Positions 26,152 to 37,067 of a stretch of 64,000 bases of DNA are shown here, in pieces. The notes under the pieces were generated by a model, which saw nothing but the letters and a program-made list of their open reading frames with translations, was not told the origin of the DNA and ran no database searches. Source of the DNA: Streptomyces luteogriseus. GTDB taxonomy: Bacteria; Actinomycetota; Actinomycetes; Streptomycetales; Streptomycetaceae. The stretch's first letter is position 1, and the number at the start of each line of letters is the position of its first letter. The position numbers were made by a program, and so were the translations under genes. The stretch spans positions 1,798,001-1,862,000 of the forward strand of contig NZ_JACHMS010000001.1 in the NCBI RefSeq assembly GCF_014205055.1. Direction: 5' to 3'.

Positions 26152-26220
26152 CCGCAGGCGCGCCGGTTCCGGACGAGTGCTCCAGTGGGGTTACCAGCCG
26201 ACCCGACCCCGGAGGCAGCC

Positions 26221-26682
26221 ATGACCAGCGCCGCGCCCCCTCCCCCTGCCCCGCCCGCCCCCGGTGACCGGGGGCCCGACGGCTCCGGCGCGGGCGGTCC
26301 CGGCGACCCGTGGGCGGCCGGCGGTCTCGTCCTCGGGGGCGTCCTGATGGTCGTCTACGGCCTCTTCGCGGTGCTCCAGGGCATCGCGGCGATCGCCGGC
26401 GACGAGGTGTACACGAGCTTCGGCCAGTACTCCTTCGAGTTCGACCTGACCGCGTGGGGCTGGATCCACGTGATCGTCGGCGTGCTCGTGGTGGTGGCCG
26501 GCCTCGGCCTGTTCACCGGAGCCGACTGGGCCCGGGTCGCGAGCGCGATCGTGGTGGGCCTGGCGCTGATCGCGAACTTCCTCTGGCTGCCGTACCAGCC
26601 GTTCTGGTCGATCATCATGATCGTGACCGGCCTGTTCGTCCTCTGGTCGGTGTTCAACTACCGCTCCTCCCGCCCGGTGTAG
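26221..26682 (+). CDS. Four-helix membrane protein (DUF7144-like)
   Basis: A 153-residue integral membrane protein. A Pro-rich cytoplasmic N-terminus (about 40 residues) precedes four hydrophobic helices: [56 protein letters not shown] and [15 protein letters not shown]. This layout, with the pattern W..I..G.L....G..L, is common in Streptomyces. The role is unknown. ATG 26221 follows GGAGGCAG. Confidence 0.8.
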   Translation: MTSAAPPPPAPPAPGDRGPDGSGAGGPGDPWAAGGLVLGGVLMVVYGLFAVLQGIAAIAGDEVYTSFGQYSFEFDLTAWGWIHVIVGVLVVVAGLGLFTGADWARVASAIVVGLALIANFLWLPYQPFWSIIMIVTGLFVLWSVFNYRSSRPV

Positions 26683-26694
26683 AGCCGCACCCGG

Positions 26695-26886
26695 TCAGGA
26701 CGGCGGCGGGCGCCGGTCGGCGCCGAGCCCTTCCAGCGGCAGCAGGAAGTAGGCCGTGCCGGCCACCACGAGCAGGGCCCAGGCCCCGATCCGCAGTCGG
26801 CGTACACCGGCCGCCCCCGACCCCGGCCCCGACTCCGGTTCCCGCTTCCGCGCGGGGCGGTGGGGCTGCTCGCTGCCTTCGGGCAC
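26695..26886 (-). CDS. Possible 63-residue single-pass membrane protein
   Basis: An ORF on the opposite strand to its neighbours with a charged N-terminus and one hydrophobic segment ([20 protein letters not shown], about residues 33-52). GTG start at 26886. Its 3' end is 13 bases from that of the convergent membrane-protein gene. No good ribosome binding site is seen, so the call is tentative. Confidence 0.45.
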   Translation of the reverse strand: MPEGSEQPHRPARKREPESGPGSGAAGVRRLRIGAWALLVVAGTAYFLLPLEGLGADRRPPPS

Positions 26887-27068
26887 AGGTCCGGTCTATG
26901 TCGAATCGGGGCGGGACGCGACCCTTGGTACCTCCGTCGGTGGGGGCGGGGAGCGGGGACCGAAACCTCAAATGTTGCTCTGAAGGAGGCCGGGGCACGG
27001 TTCGGGAACCGGCGGCTGGGCCATACCCCCCTCACGTTCGAGGAACGGGCCGGGTGGAGGAGGGGACG

Positions 27069-28685
27069 ATGGAGCGACTGGGGACGGGCATCGGGTGGCG
27101 GCCGGAGATCGCGGACGCCGTGGAGCGGATGCCGGGGATCGACTGGGTCGAGGCGGTGGCCGAGAACGTCTGCCCCGGGCACCTGCCCGACTCGCTGCGG
27201 CGGCTGCGCGAGCGCGGCATCACCGTGGTGCCGCACGGCGTCTCGCTCGGCCTCGGGGGCGCGGACCGGCCCGACGCGGGACGGCTGACCGCGCTGGCCG
27301 AGCGCGCGCAGGCGCTGGGCTCCCCGCTGGTCACCGAGCACATCGCGTTCGTACGGGCGGGCGGCTCGCTGACCGCCTCCCCGCACCTGGAGGCGGGCCA
27401 CCTGCTGCCCGTCCCGCGCACCCGGGACGCTCTGGACGTGCTCTGCGAGAACGTCCGCATCGCGCAGGACGCGCTGCCGGTGCCGCTGGCCGTCGAGAAC
27501 ATCGCCGCGTTGATCGGCTGGCCGGGCGAGGAGATGACGGAGGGCCAGTTCCTCTACGACCTCGCCGACCGCACGGGCGTCCGCCTGCTCATCGACGTCG
27601 CCAATCTGCACACCAACCACGTCAACCGCGCGGAGGACCCGGCCAAGGCCCTCGCGGAGCTGCCGCTGGAGGCCATCGCCTACGTCCATGTCGCGGGCGG
27701 TTTCGAACGCGACGGCGTCTGGCACGACAGCCACGCCCACCCGGTCCCCCGGCCGGTCCTCGACATCCTCACGGACCTCGCCTCCCGCGTCGCGCCTCCG
27801 GGTGTCCTCCTGGAACGGGACGAGAACTTCCCGGAGCCGGTGGAGCTGGAGCGCGAGCTGGGCGCGATCCGCCGGGCGCTGGAGGCCGGCGCCGTCGAAC
27901 GCGTGAAGACGGAACTCCGCTCGGCCGCCGACGCGCCGGCCGCCCGGCGGAGGGAGCCCGCGGGCGTCGGGGCCGGACTGTTCGGAGAGGCGGGCGCCGG
28001 ACGGCAGGAGCGGACCCGCGGCGACGGTGAACGGCTCGGGGCCGCCGCCCTCGGACGGCCCAGCGTGGCCCGGGGCGGTGACGATGAGCCGCTCGTCGGG
28101 GCCCCGGCCGCGCGACGGCTCGTCGGAGTCCGGCCCATGCGGCGGGAGGCGGCCAGGGATGCCCGCGGCGAGGCACCGGCAGGGGCCGCAGCGGCACGGC
28201 GGGGAGATGAGACCGGGGCGGCCGGGGCGACACGGGGCGCCTTCGGCCTGCCCCCTGGACAGGGTGTCGACGAGGCCCGGCAGCGGCTCGGTCTGGCACA
28301 GACCGCGCTGCTGTCGGCGCTGGTCGCGGGAACACCCGTGCCCGAGGGGTTCGACCGGGTGCGGGTCGGTGTCCAGGCGCGGGCGCTCGCCGCGAAGCGG
28401 GCGGACGTGGTGGCGAAGGTCGCCCCCGAGCTGCCGGTGATCCTCGGGGGCGAGTACCGCACGGCGTTCCTCGGCTACGCCCAGACCCACCCGATGACCG
28501 CCGGCTACCGACGCGACGCCCTCACCTTCGCCGAGCGGCTGCTGTCCACCGGCCGTCCCGGGGACCCGCAGGCGCGGCGGGAGCTGCGGGAGTGGTGGCT
28601 GGAGCGGTCGGGCCCGGCGCCGCGCTCCCGGCGGCCCGCCCACCGGCTCGCCCGCGCCACGCGCAGGGTGCTGTCGCGGCGTTGA
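27069..28685 (+). CDS. DUF692/MNIO-family enzyme with C-terminal fusion
   Basis: A 538-residue protein. Residues 1-285 are the DUF692 (multinuclear non-heme iron oxidative, MNIO) TIM barrel. Expected metal ligands are seen in [44 protein letters not shown] and LLERDENFP. Known MNIO enzymes (MbnB, TglH) modify Cys or Asp in ribosomal peptides with a partner protein. Here an Ala/Arg-rich linker (about 290-395) joins a helical C-terminal domain (about 395-530, [20 protein letters not shown]) of a size fitting a substrate-recruiting partner. No precursor peptide was recognised. ATG 27069 is preceded by GGAGGAGGGG. Confidence 0.85.
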   Translation: MERLGTGIGWRPEIADAVERMPGIDWVEAVAENVCPGHLPDSLRRLRERGITVVPHGVSLGLGGADRPDAGRLTALAERAQALGSPLVTEHIAFVRAGGSLTASPHLEAGHLLPVPRTRDALDVLCENVRIAQDALPVPLAVENIAALIGWPGEEMTEGQFLYDLADRTGVRLLIDVANLHTNHVNRAEDPAKALAELPLEAIAYVHVAGGFERDGVWHDSHAHPVPRPVLDILTDLASRVAPPGVLLERDENFPEPVELERELGAIRRALEAGAVERVKTELRSAADAPAARRREPAGVGAGLFGEAGAGRQERTRGDGERLGAAALGRPSVARGGDDEPLVGAPAARRLVGVRPMRREAARDARGEAPAGAAAARRGDETGAAGATRGAFGLPPGQGVDEARQRLGLAQTALLSALVAGTPVPEGFDRVRVGVQARALAAKRADVVAKVAPELPVILGGEYRTAFLGYAQTHPMTAGYRRDALTFAERLLSTGRPGDPQARRELREWWLERSGPAPRSRRPAHRLARATRRVLSRR

Positions 28686-28689
28686 CGGC

Positions 28690-28715
28690 CGAGGGACCCG
28701 AACCCGGGCCCCTCG
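28690..28715. terminator. Weak hairpin between convergent DUF692 gene and permease
   Basis: Six-base arms CGAGGG and CCCTCG enclose a C/G-rich loop in the 39-base convergent gap. It is the only terminator-like structure seen there. Confidence 0.45.
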
Positions 28716-28724
28716 CTCCTCGTC

Positions 28725-30230
28725 TCACCGCTGCCCGGGAGGAGGCCCGCCGGACATCGATCCGGCCTTCTTCTCCGGCACGGCGTCGCCCGCCGGCGCC
28801 TCACCCCGGCCGTAGTGATGCGTCGTGAACATGTACAGCAGCCCCGTTCCCAGCACCACGCCGCCGCACAACAGGACGATCCAGTTCTCCCACCAGGCCT
28901 TCTCCGGGGAGCGGGCCCAGCAGATGTTGATGATGGCGAGGATGCCGTAGACCAGCGCCGCGACGTTCACCACCAGGCCCCAGCGGCCCAGGGTGAATTC
29001 CCCCGCCGGACGCCACCCCTTGAGCCGGGCGCGCAGCGCGGCCAGGACCACCATCTGGAACGAGCCGTAGATGCCGAGGATCGCGAACGAGACGATGTTG
29101 GTGAGGGCGTCCTCGGAGAGCAGTGAGGCGAAGGCGATGATCAGCGGCACCGCCGCGGAGACGAACAGCGCCCAGCTCGGCACCGCACGGGCGTGGACGA
29201 ACCGCCGCAGCAGCCGGTGTCCGACGATCATCTCGTCCCGGGCGTAGGAGTAGATGAGCCGCCCGGCCGCGGCCTGGAGGCTGATCGTGCAGGACAGGAA
29301 GGAGATCAGCACCACGGCCATCACCATCCGCGCCCCGGCCTCGCCCATCGCGTCGTACAGCACGTCCACCACCGGGTCGGCCTGTTCGCCCGAGATGATC
29401 GCGTTGAAGTCCGTGACCGACAGCAGCAGCGACATACAGGTGAACGTGGCCGCCGCGCCGCCGATGTAGATGGTGCGGCGCATCGCGCGGGGAATGACCC
29501 GGCCCGGGTGGGCGACCTCCTCGGCGGTGTCGCCGCACGCCTCGAAGCCGTAGTACTGGTAGAGGCCGATGATGCCGGCTGCCAGGAACGCCGGCAGGTA
29601 GGAGCCGTCTCCCTCGACTCCGTAGGTGTCGAAGATGACGCCGAGGCCGTGGTGCCGGTGGGTGGCCAGCAGGTAGACGCCGACGACGAGGGCGCCGATG
29701 AGCTCGCCGGCGAAACCGATGAGCGCCGCCGTCGACAGTGCCTTGGTGCCCATGTAGTTGATGAGGATGGCGACGACGATGAGCACGGCGGTGCACAGCA
29801 CGGTGGTGTGCACGGTGGCTCTGAAGCCGAAGAGGATGGCGATGTAGGGGCCGGCGCCGTAGGCGACGGAGGTGATGGTCACCAGCAGCGCCCACATGTA
29901 CACCCAGCCGGTCATCCACGCCCAGCGCTTGCCCCACAGCCGCCGGGCCCAGGGGTAGACGCCGCCCGCGATCGGGTACTGGGCGACGATCTCGCCGAAG
30001 ATCAGCGCGACGAGGAACTGGCCGCAGCCGGCCACCAGGAACGCCCAGATCATCGGCGGTCCGCCGTCGGCGATCGCGATGCCGAAGAGCGTGTAGGTGC
30101 CCACCACCGGGGAGAGGTAGGTGAAGCCGAGGGCGAAGTTGGCCCAGGGGCTCATGTCCTTGCGGAACTCGGAGCCCGGCTCCCCCGAGGGGGCGCCGGA
30201 CGCCGGTGCGGGAGGCTGTGTACCGGTCAC
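28725..30230 (-). CDS. APC-superfamily amino acid/amine permease
   Basis: A 501-residue integral membrane protein with about 12 hydrophobic helices and the APC opening ([20 protein letters not shown]; the next region [14 protein letters not shown]). The GTG at 30230 overlaps the GMC oxidoreductase stop by 4 bases, so it is the last gene of the choline/betaine operon. It probably imports choline or a related amine; the substrate is inferred from context only. Confidence 0.88.
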   Translation of the reverse strand: MTGTQPPAPASGAPSGEPGSEFRKDMSPWANFALGFTYLSPVVGTYTLFGIAIADGGPPMIWAFLVAGCGQFLVALIFGEIVAQYPIAGGVYPWARRLWGKRWAWMTGWVYMWALLVTITSVAYGAGPYIAILFGFRATVHTTVLCTAVLIVVAILINYMGTKALSTAALIGFAGELIGALVVGVYLLATHRHHGLGVIFDTYGVEGDGSYLPAFLAAGIIGLYQYYGFEACGDTAEEVAHPGRVIPRAMRRTIYIGGAAATFTCMSLLLSVTDFNAIISGEQADPVVDVLYDAMGEAGARMVMAVVLISFLSCTISLQAAAGRLIYSYARDEMIVGHRLLRRFVHARAVPSWALFVSAAVPLIIAFASLLSEDALTNIVSFAILGIYGSFQMVVLAALRARLKGWRPAGEFTLGRWGLVVNVAALVYGILAIINICWARSPEKAWWENWIVLLCGGVVLGTGLLYMFTTHHYGRGEAPAGDAVPEKKAGSMSGGPPPGQR

Positions 30231-31783
30231 TGCTGGGACCTCCGGTCCGCGATGATCAGGTCGGCGGCCCGTTCGGCGGCGAGCAGCACGGTCACCATCG
30301 GGTTGATGGTGGGCATCGTCGGGAACACCGACGCGTCGACGATCCGCACGCCCTCGAAGCCCCGCAGTCTCAGCTCGGGGTCGCAGACGGCCGCCGGGTC
30401 GTCCGCCGCGCCCATCCGGCAGGTGCCGGCCGGGTGGTAGACGGTGTGGGCCACGCGGCGGCCGTACTCCGACAGGTCGGCGTCGGAGACGACGTCCGGG
30501 CCGGGCGCGACCTCGCGGACGAGCCAGTCGCGCAGCGGGTCGGCCGCGGCGACCTCGCGGGCCACCTTCAGGCCGTCCACGATGGTGCGCTCGTCGTGGC
30601 CCTCGGGGTCGGTGAAGTACCGGAAGTCCAGGGCGGGATGCTCGGCGGGGTTGTTGCTGCGCAGCCACATGCGGCCGGTGGAGCGGGCCCGCGGCACGTT
30701 CGGCGTCATGCACACCCCGTGCTGCGGTACGGGGTAGCCCAGGCGCTCGGTGTTGACGGTGAACGGCACCTGGTAGAAGTGGAACATCAGGTCGGGACGC
30801 GGCTGCCCCTTGTCGCGGCGCAGGAACAGGCCGGCGTCGGAGTCCATCGCGGAGTTGGGCGGCAGCGGCCCCGCGGTCTCCCAGACGATCACGGACTCGG
30901 GGTGGTCCAGCAGGTTCTCCCCGACGCCGGGCAGGTCGGCCCGTACCGCGATACCCAGGGCGCGCAGGTCGTCGGCCGGTCCGATGCCGGAGAGCATCAG
31001 CAGGCGCGGGGTGTCGATGGCGCCCGCGCACAGCAGCAGTTCGCGCTCGGCCCGCACGGTGGCGGCTTCGCCGTCGGCGCCCCGGACTGCTACCCGGGTG
31101 AGCCGGCCCGACGCATCGGGGATCAGCCGGTGGGCCCAGGTCTCCAGCTTCAGCGTGAGGTTGGGCCGGTCGAGCACCGGGTGGAGGTAGGCGACGGACG
31201 CGGAGGACCGCAGATTGCCCTCCGGCTGGTAGGCCAGCGAGAAGAACCCGGTGCCGTCGGCGAAGGGTTCGGCGTTGAAGTCGTCGACGACGGGGACGCC
31301 GAGGGCGCGGGAGGCGGCTGTGACGAAGTCCTTGGCGATGGGGTTGCGGTCCGCCTCGGCCACCGGCACGATCCGGGTGAGCAGCCGGTCGCGGTAGGGC
31401 AGGATCGTCGCCGGGTCCCAGCCGGAGCAGCCGTGGCTCACCCAGTCGTCGAGGTCCTGCGGCAGCGGCAGGAAGCTGATCAGGGTGTTGTGCGAGGAGC
31501 AGCCGCCGAGCACCCGGGCCCGGGAGTGCAGGATGTGCGAGTTGCCGCGCGGCTGCTCGACGGTGGTGTAGCCGTAGTCGAACTCCGAGCCGAGCAGGTT
31601 GATCCAGTTGCGCAGGCGCAGGATGCGCTCGTCGCCCACATCGCTGGGGCCGCCCTCGATGACGCAGACACGGCAGTCGGGGTCCTCGCTCAACCGGGCG
31701 GCGAGCACACATCCGGCGGTGCCGCCGCCGACGATGACGTAGTCGTAGGCGGACTCGGCGCCGTGCGCGGGAGTGGTGGCCAT
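30227..31783 (-). CDS. GMC oxidoreductase, choline oxidase/dehydrogenase type
   Basis: A 518-residue flavoenzyme. The FAD-binding motif [18 protein letters not shown] is at the N-terminus, with [11 protein letters not shown] (GMC signature 1) and [15 protein letters not shown] (signature 2). The active-site His lies in [11 protein letters not shown], and the C-terminal Asn in PTINPMVTV matches choline oxidase. It converts choline to betaine aldehyde, with the adjacent dehydrogenase finishing to glycine betaine, an osmoprotectant. Substrate is inferred from motifs and context. Confidence 0.9.
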   Translation of the reverse strand: MATTPAHGAESAYDYVIVGGGTAGCVLAARLSEDPDCRVCVIEGGPSDVGDERILRLRNWINLLGSEFDYGYTTVEQPRGNSHILHSRARVLGGCSSHNTLISFLPLPQDLDDWVSHGCSGWDPATILPYRDRLLTRIVPVAEADRNPIAKDFVTAASRALGVPVVDDFNAEPFADGTGFFSLAYQPEGNLRSSASVAYLHPVLDRPNLTLKLETWAHRLIPDASGRLTRVAVRGADGEAATVRAERELLLCAGAIDTPRLLMLSGIGPADDLRALGIAVRADLPGVGENLLDHPESVIVWETAGPLPPNSAMDSDAGLFLRRDKGQPRPDLMFHFYQVPFTVNTERLGYPVPQHGVCMTPNVPRARSTGRMWLRSNNPAEHPALDFRYFTDPEGHDERTIVDGLKVAREVAAADPLRDWLVREVAPGPDVVSDADLSEYGRRVAHTVYHPAGTCRMGAADDPAAVCDPELRLRGFEGVRIVDASVFPTMPTINPMVTVLLAAERAADLIIADRRSQQ

Positions 31784-31840
31784 GCGGTGCCTTTCTTCGG
31801 TGGTCGTCGTGCCACGGGCGGACGGTGGGGGTGCCTCTGG

Positions 31841-33307
31841 TCAGCCCTTGAACCAGCCGGAGGGGGCGGGGGCGAGGTTCTGGTAGATGTGCTTGGCCTC
31901 CTGGTACTCGCGCAGTCCCGTGGGGCCGAGCTCGCGTCCGACGCCGGAGCGGCCGAAGCCGCCCCACTCGGCCTGCGGTACATAGGGGTGGAAGTCGTTG
32001 ATCCAGACGGTGCCGTGCCGCAGCCGCTGGGCGACGCGCTGGGCGCGGCTCGCGTCGGAGGTCCACACGCCGCCGGCGAGGCCGTAGCGGGTGTCGTTGG
32101 CCAGCTCCACCGCCTCGTCCTCGGTGCGGAAGCGTTCGACGGTGACGACCGGGCCGAAGACCTCCTCCTGGACGATGCGCATGGACCGGTCGCAGTCGGC
32201 GAAGATCGTCGGCAGCAGGAAGAAGCCGTCGGCGAGGGCCGGGTCGTCGGGGCGGGTGCCTCCGGTGACGAGCCGGGCGCCTTCCTCCTTGGCGACGGCG
32301 ATGTAGCCCTCGACCTTCTCGCGGTGCTCGGCGGAGCTGAGCGGGCCGCTCTCGGTGCCCTCCTCCAGGCCGTTGCCCAGCCGGATGGCCCGGGCGCGCT
32401 CGGCGTAGGCCTCGACGAACCGGTCGTGCAGGGAGTCCTCGACGAGCAGGCGTGAACCGGCCGAGCAGACCTGCCCGGAGTGCAGGAAGGCGGCGTCGAG
32501 GGCGTAGTCGACGGCGGCGTCGAAGTCGGCGTCGGCGAAGACGATGTTGGGGTTCTTGCCGCCCAGTTCCAGGGCGATGTTCCGGGGCCCCTCGGCGGCG
32601 GCGGCCATGATGGCCCGGCCGGTGTTCAGGCCGCCGGTGAAGGAGACCAGGTCGACGTCGGGGTGGCCGGTCAGGGCCGCGCCGACGGTCGCCCCGGAGC
32701 CGAGCACGAGGTTGGCGACGCCGGGCGGGGCACCGGCCTCCTCGATCAGCCGGATCATGGTGATGGTGGTGAGCGGGGTGGTCTCGCTGGGCTTGAGGAC
32801 GAAGGTGTTGCCGGCGGCCAGCGCCGGGGCGACCTTCCAGGAGGCCTGGAGCAGCGGGTAGTTCCACGGGGCGATGAGCGCGCACACGCCGATCGGCTGG
32901 TAGACGACCCGGCTGAGGACGTCCGGGCCGACGTCGACGACCCGGCCGCCGTCCTTGCCCGCGAGTTCGGCGAAGTAGCGGAAGGCGTTCGCCACGTCCT
33001 CCACGTCGATCCGGGCCTCGGTGAGTGTCTTGCCGGTGTCGAGCGTCTCGGTGCGGGCGATGTCCTCGCGGTCCCGCATCAGCAGGTCGTGGACGCGCAT
33101 CAGCAGGTCGGCGCGGAGGCGGGAGGGGGCGTTCGCCCAGTCCTCCTCCGCGAAGGCGCGCCGGGCGGCGCGCACGGCGCGGTCGACGTCGGTGGCGTCG
33201 GCCTCGTCGACGGTGGTGACGACCGAGGCGTCGTAGGGGTTGACCACCTCGCGGCGGCCGCCGGCCGCCGCCCGTGTCCACTCGCCGTCGATGTACAGCT
33301 CACCCAC
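31841..33307 (-). CDS. betB: Betaine-aldehyde dehydrogenase
   Basis: A 488-residue NAD(P)-dependent aldehyde dehydrogenase. Catalytic Glu is in [10 protein letters not shown] and catalytic Cys in [11 protein letters not shown]; the NAD-contact [18 protein letters not shown] is present. The GTG start at 33307 follows GGAGG six bases upstream. First gene of a three-gene operon with GMC choline oxidase and permease, oxidising betaine aldehyde to glycine betaine. A gap of 57 bases separates it from the next gene. Confidence 0.9.
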   Translation of the reverse strand: MGELYIDGEWTRAAAGGRREVVNPYDASVVTTVDEADATDVDRAVRAARRAFAEEDWANAPSRLRADLLMRVHDLLMRDREDIARTETLDTGKTLTEARIDVEDVANAFRYFAELAGKDGGRVVDVGPDVLSRVVYQPIGVCALIAPWNYPLLQASWKVAPALAAGNTFVLKPSETTPLTTITMIRLIEEAGAPPGVANLVLGSGATVGAALTGHPDVDLVSFTGGLNTGRAIMAAAAEGPRNIALELGGKNPNIVFADADFDAAVDYALDAAFLHSGQVCSAGSRLLVEDSLHDRFVEAYAERARAIRLGNGLEEGTESGPLSSAEHREKVEGYIAVAKEEGARLVTGGTRPDDPALADGFFLLPTIFADCDRSMRIVQEEVFGPVVTVERFRTEDEAVELANDTRYGLAGGVWTSDASRAQRVAQRLRHGTVWINDFHPYVPQAEWGGFGRSGVGRELGPTGLREYQEAKHIYQNLAPAPSGWFKG

Positions 33308-33690
33308 CGCGGGGCCTCCTTCGCGTCCGGCCGGAGCCCGATCGGCTCGACGGTCAGCAACATGGCCCATCGGGCGGGCGGCGGCCACGGGGCACACCGC
33401 CGCGACGGTGTCCGGGCGGCCCAGAGGACCCGGGTGGGCTAGTCGCCCGGTCCCAACGGGCGCGCCCGAGTGTGCCGCGTCTGACAGCCGGGTCACGCGC
33501 GAGGCATGACATGGGCGCATTCGCCCTTCTCGCTCCGGTACGTCACCCGTCTCATGTCCCGCATTTGCCCCTGCTCACCCCCGAAACAACCATTCCTCCC
33601 TGTACGGCAGTTGACGTAGACCCAGCAGTAACATGTCAACTCGGCACCCGAAGCGCACTAGCGTGCGGTGCCGTATCAGGAGGCACCACC
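33308..33690. other. Divergent intergenic region between betB and DUF4142 gene
   Basis: 383 bases holding the promoters of the betaine operon (-) and the DUF4142 gene (+). A CCCGAT/ATCGGG pair lies near 33336-33373. A TTGACG hexamer at 33611-33616 is followed by TAACAT at too short a spacing for a standard promoter. A ribosome binding site CAGGAGG is at 33677-33683. No confident promoter assigned. Confidence 0.5.
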
Positions 33691-34434
33691 ATGCGACCGC
33701 GACCCCCCGTCAAGGGCCGAGGCGTCTTCAGCGGCACAGGGCTCATCGTCATGTGCCTGGCGGCGACGCTCGCCGCCCTGGTCTTCCCGGTCTGGTCGTA
33801 CACGGACCGGCCGGAGACCGCGCCGAACGTACTGAGCGCCCACACCCTGCAGACGAGCTACGGCCCGTTGTCCGCGCTCGACCAGGACTTCCTCACGAAG
33901 GTCCGGCTGGCCGGGCTGTGGGAGCTGCCCGCGGGGCGGCAGGCACAGTCGAAGGGCACCACACCGGCCGTCCGCACGGCGGGCCGGCACCTCGTCGAGG
34001 GGCACCGGTTCCTGGACGAGCGGGTCCGCGACGTCGCGGGCCGGATCCACCTCGACCTGGCGGACGAGCCGAACGAGCAGCAGCGGCAGTGGCTGGACCG
34101 GCTCGACCGGGCACAGGGCGCCGAGTACGACCGCGAGTTCGCCAACATCCTCCGGCTGGCGCACGGCAAGGTGTTCTCCGTCGTCGCCCAGGTCCGCGCG
34201 AGCACCCGCAACTCCCTGGTGCGCGAACTCGCCGACGACGCCAACACGACCGTCCTCGACCACATCAAGGTGCTGGAGGCCACGGGTTACGTCGACTTCG
34301 ACGCCGTGGCCCGCGACCTGGCCGGCGACAGCGCTCCCCCGGCCGTCGACCCGGGTCCCGCCGTCCCGCCGCCGGCGTCCCCCTCCCCGTACTACACGCT
34401 CCCGCCGCCCGCCTACAGCCCGCCACCGGACTGA
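33691..34434 (+). CDS. DUF4142 exported/membrane-anchored protein
   Basis: A 247-residue protein. An N-terminal hydrophobic segment (residues 15-37, TGLIVMCLAATLAALVFPVW) acts as signal or anchor. The middle is the DUF4142 ferritin-like helical domain: LDQDFLTKVRLAGLWELPAG, then GRHLVEGHRFLDERV. The C-terminus is Pro-rich (PPASPSPYYTLPPPAYSPPP), suggesting contact with the cell wall. The family's function is not established. The start is supported by AGGAGG 8 bases upstream. Confidence 0.87.
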   Translation: MRPRPPVKGRGVFSGTGLIVMCLAATLAALVFPVWSYTDRPETAPNVLSAHTLQTSYGPLSALDQDFLTKVRLAGLWELPAGRQAQSKGTTPAVRTAGRHLVEGHRFLDERVRDVAGRIHLDLADEPNEQQRQWLDRLDRAQGAEYDREFANILRLAHGKVFSVVAQVRASTRNSLVRELADDANTTVLDHIKVLEATGYVDFDAVARDLAGDSAPPAVDPGPAVPPPASPSPYYTLPPPAYSPPPD

Positions 34435-34442
34435 AACGGAAC

Positions 34443-34520
34443 GTCACATACCGACAACACTCCGTCCGGATCGTGAACGAGGCATGGTGCTTTCGGGACC
34501 GTGTCACATACAAACAACAT
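34443..34520 (+). repeat. Two direct repeats 60 bp apart upstream of the TIGR04222-like gene
   Basis: GTCACATACCGACAACAC (34443-34460) and GTCACATACAAACAACAT (34503-34520) share 15 of 18 bases and start exactly 60 bp apart. The second ends directly at the ATG. They are AT-rich compared with the surroundings and probably act as a transcription factor or promoter-proximal site. Confidence 0.65.
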
Positions 34521-35291
34521 ATGCTCTGGGTTCTTTTCCTGCTGGCGGCCTGGGCCGTGGCCGGCACGGCGTGCACGCGCCTGTGCCTGGCCGCCGTGCG
34601 CGCGGCGGCCGTGGACGCGGACACCGGCCGGGTGCGTGAACTCACGCTGTACGAGGCCGCGTTCCTCTCCGGCGGCCCTCGGCGGGTCGCCGACGTGACC
34701 CTGGTCGCCATGGCCCGCCAGCGCCGCCTGCTCCTGGCCCGTACCGGCTGGGCGACGGTCGTCGACCCGCGCGGGCGGGACGAGATGGAGCGGTCGGTGA
34801 TAGGGGCCATCGGCCCCGAGGGGCAGTCCCGTATCGCGCCGGTGCGGGCCACGGCCGCCGCGGCGGACCCGGTGCGCGGGATCGCCGAGGGGCTGGTGCG
34901 CGCGGGGCTCGCGGTGCCCGACAGTGCCCGTACGACGGTCGCCTCGGCCGTCCGGCAGGTGCGCGTCGCGGCCGTCGCCGTCCTCGGGCTGGGCGTGGCC
35001 GCGCTGCTGACGCCGCTTCCGCCGGACATGCCCCGGCACCTGGTCGCCCTGTGGTTCGCCCTGCCGCTCGCCCTGACCCTGAGCTGCCTGGCCGTCGCCC
35101 GGGTCGAGATCCACCCCTACTCGCGCTGGGCCTCCCCGGCCGGCCGGCGCCTGCTCGGCGCGCTGACCCACACCGCGGACGGCGCCGCCGACGACCGTAC
35201 GTACCTCACCTCGGTGGCCGTACGGGGCGTCCGCGCGATCGGTGAACCGGACCTGCGCGCCGCGTTCACGCACCGCGAGTCGCACGACTGA
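34521..35291 (+). CDS. TIGR04222-like membrane protein
   Basis: A 256-residue protein with an N-terminal membrane helix (MLWVLFLLAAWAVAGTACTR), a cytoplasmic part with LTLYEAAFLSGGPRRVADVT (the family signature), and two further helices near residues 155-195 (VRVAAVAVLGLGVAALL and HLVALWFALPLALTLSCLAV). Many members end in a Gly/Cys-rich tail; this one does not (ends THRESHD). Function unknown. Start ATG 34521 lies directly after a repeat; GTG 34501 is the alternative. Confidence 0.75.
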   Translation: MLWVLFLLAAWAVAGTACTRLCLAAVRAAAVDADTGRVRELTLYEAAFLSGGPRRVADVTLVAMARQRRLLLARTGWATVVDPRGRDEMERSVIGAIGPEGQSRIAPVRATAAAADPVRGIAEGLVRAGLAVPDSARTTVASAVRQVRVAAVAVLGLGVAALLTPLPPDMPRHLVALWFALPLALTLSCLAVARVEIHPYSRWASPAGRRLLGALTHTADGAADDRTYLTSVAVRGVRAIGEPDLRAAFTHRESHD

Positions 35292-35405
35292 CCGACCGGG
35301 GGCGCGCGGGGGCAGGGGGCCCGACACCGGCCGACGGTGCTTGCCTTCCCCGCCGCCCGACCGAAACATCCCTTTCGTCGCCACCGTGCACCGAAGGGAT
35401 ACGCG

Positions 35406-37067
35406 ATGAGAGCCGCCCTCCTCTACTCGGCCGCCGGGTCCTTGCTGCTGAGCGCCCTCACCGGGGCCCCGGACGCCGAGGACCGGACGGGCGCGGCCGA
35501 GCGGCGCGGCACCGCCGTGGCCGCCGCGCGCGCGAAGGCGGCCGGTGTCGACTTCGGCCCCTGCCCCGACGCGCAGGACCTGCCGGGCCGCATGCAGTGC
35601 GGCACGGTGAGCGTCCCGCTGGACTACGCCCGCCCGGACGGCCGGCAGATCGAACTGTCCGTCAGCAGGGCCCGGGCCACGCAGAAGGACCCGCAGAACG
35701 ACAAGCGCAAGGTCCTCCGGCAAGGCGCCCTCGTCCACAACCCGGGCGGTCCCGGTGCCACCGGCCTGTACTTCCCGCTCATCGGCCTGCTCCCCGAGTG
35801 GAAGCGGATCGCCGCCGCGTACGACCTCGTCGGCTACGCCCCGCGCGGGGTCGGCCGTTCGGCACCGCTGTCGTGCAAGGACCCGAAGCAGTTCTTCACC
35901 GGGCCCTCGCAGGCGCCCGCCCACCCCTCGGAGGCGTACAAGCAGGAGCGCATCGCGAAGGCGAAGGCGTACGCGCGGGGCTGCGCCGAACGGAACGGCA
36001 GCGCGCTGCGGCACTACCACTCGCTGAACAACGCCCGCGACCTCGACGTGCTGCGCGCCGCACTCGGCGAGGAGCGGCTGACCTTCATGGGCTCGTCGTA
36101 CGGCACCTACTTCGGTGCCCTGTACGCGACGCTGTTCCCCGCGCACGTACGGCGGATGGTGTTCGACTCGGTGGTCCATCCCGGCCCCGGGCGGATCTGG
36201 TACCGCAACAACCTCGCCCAGTCGGCGGCGTTCGAGGACCGCTGGCGGGACGTCCGGGAGTGGATCGCCCGGCACGACGACGTGTACGGGCTGGGCGCGA
36301 CGGAGCGGGAGGTGCTGCGCAGTTACGAGCGGGCGAGCGCGAGGCTGGCCGCCGAGCCGGCGGGCGGGAAGGTCGGACCGGGGCAGCTGCACGGGGCGTT
36401 CTTGCAGGCCGGCTACTACGACGACCAGTGGCCGCACCGCGCGCACGCGCTGTCGGCGTACCTCAAGGGTGATGCGAAGCCCCTGATCGAGCAGCTGGAG
36501 CAGCACCCGGAGGCGGCGGCCGAGGCGGAGAACTCCCGCGCGGTCTATGTGGCCGTCGAGTGCAACGACGCCCCCTGGCCCACGGACTGGAGGGTGTGGG
36601 ACCGGGACAACACCCGGCTCGCGCGGGTGGCGCCCTTCGAGACCTGGGACAACGTGTGGACGAACCTGCCGTGCGCCTACTGGCCGGCGCCCCGGCGGCG
36701 GCCGCTCGACGTCGGCGCCGGGCCGGGCGAGCTGCCGCCGACGCTGATCCTGGCCGCCGAGCGGGACGCCGCCACGCCGTACGACGGCGCCCTCGAACTC
36801 CACGACCGCCTGGCGGGCTCGGTGCTGGTGACCGAGCGGGACGCCGGCGCCCACGGGCTGGTGGGCGGCCCGAACGCCTGCGTCAACGGACACCTGGAGG
36901 CGTATCTGCTGGAGGGCCGGCTGCCGGGACGCGGCGCGCGGTGCGCCCCGCACGCCGAGCCGAAGCCGACGGCCCCGGACCGGGCCGGGCCGGGGCCGGG
37001 CGACGCATCCGCTGATCAGGCCAGAGAGGCGACCAGCTCGGCGATGTCCTTGCGGCGGCCGGTGTAG
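35406..37067 (+). CDS. Secreted alpha/beta-hydrolase (tripeptidyl aminopeptidase type)
   Basis: A 553-residue protein with an N-terminal signal-like stretch ([17 protein letters not shown]). Motifs of the Streptomyces tripeptidyl aminopeptidase family: [20 protein letters not shown] at the mature N-terminus, oxyanion strand [11 protein letters not shown], nucleophile Ser in [12 protein letters not shown], and the late Asp/His region [17 protein letters not shown] and [10 protein letters not shown]. It likely trims N-terminal tripeptides from extracellular proteins. Its 3' end runs 52 bases into convergent hemQ, with a Pro/Ala-rich tail that may be a late extension. Confidence 0.88.
   Translation: MRAALLYSAAGSLLLSALTGAPDAEDRTGAAERRGTAVAAARAKAAGVDFGPCPDAQDLPGRMQCGTVSVPLDYARPDGRQIELSVSRARATQKDPQNDKRKVLRQGALVHNPGGPGATGLYFPLIGLLPEWKRIAAAYDLVGYAPRGVGRSAPLSCKDPKQFFTGPSQAPAHPSEAYKQERIAKAKAYARGCAERNGSALRHYHSLNNARDLDVLRAALGEERLTFMGSSYGTYFGALYATLFPAHVRRMVFDSVVHPGPGRIWYRNNLAQSAAFEDRWRDVREWIARHDDVYGLGATEREVLRSYERASARLAAEPAGGKVGPGQLHGAFLQAGYYDDQWPHRAHALSAYLKGDAKPLIEQLEQHPEAAAEAENSRAVYVAVECNDAPWPTDWRVWDRDNTRLARVAPFETWDNVWTNLPCAYWPAPRRRPLDVGAGPGELPPTLILAAERDAATPYDGALELHDRLAGSVLVTERDAGAHGLVGGPNACVNGHLEAYLLEGRLPGRGARCAPHAEPKPTAPDRAGPGPGDASADQAREATSSAMSLRRPV

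Noticed and set aside
30206..32455. Long + frame opposite the GMC and aldehyde dehydrogenase genes
   Set aside because: Shadow of genes with catalytic motifs on the minus strand.
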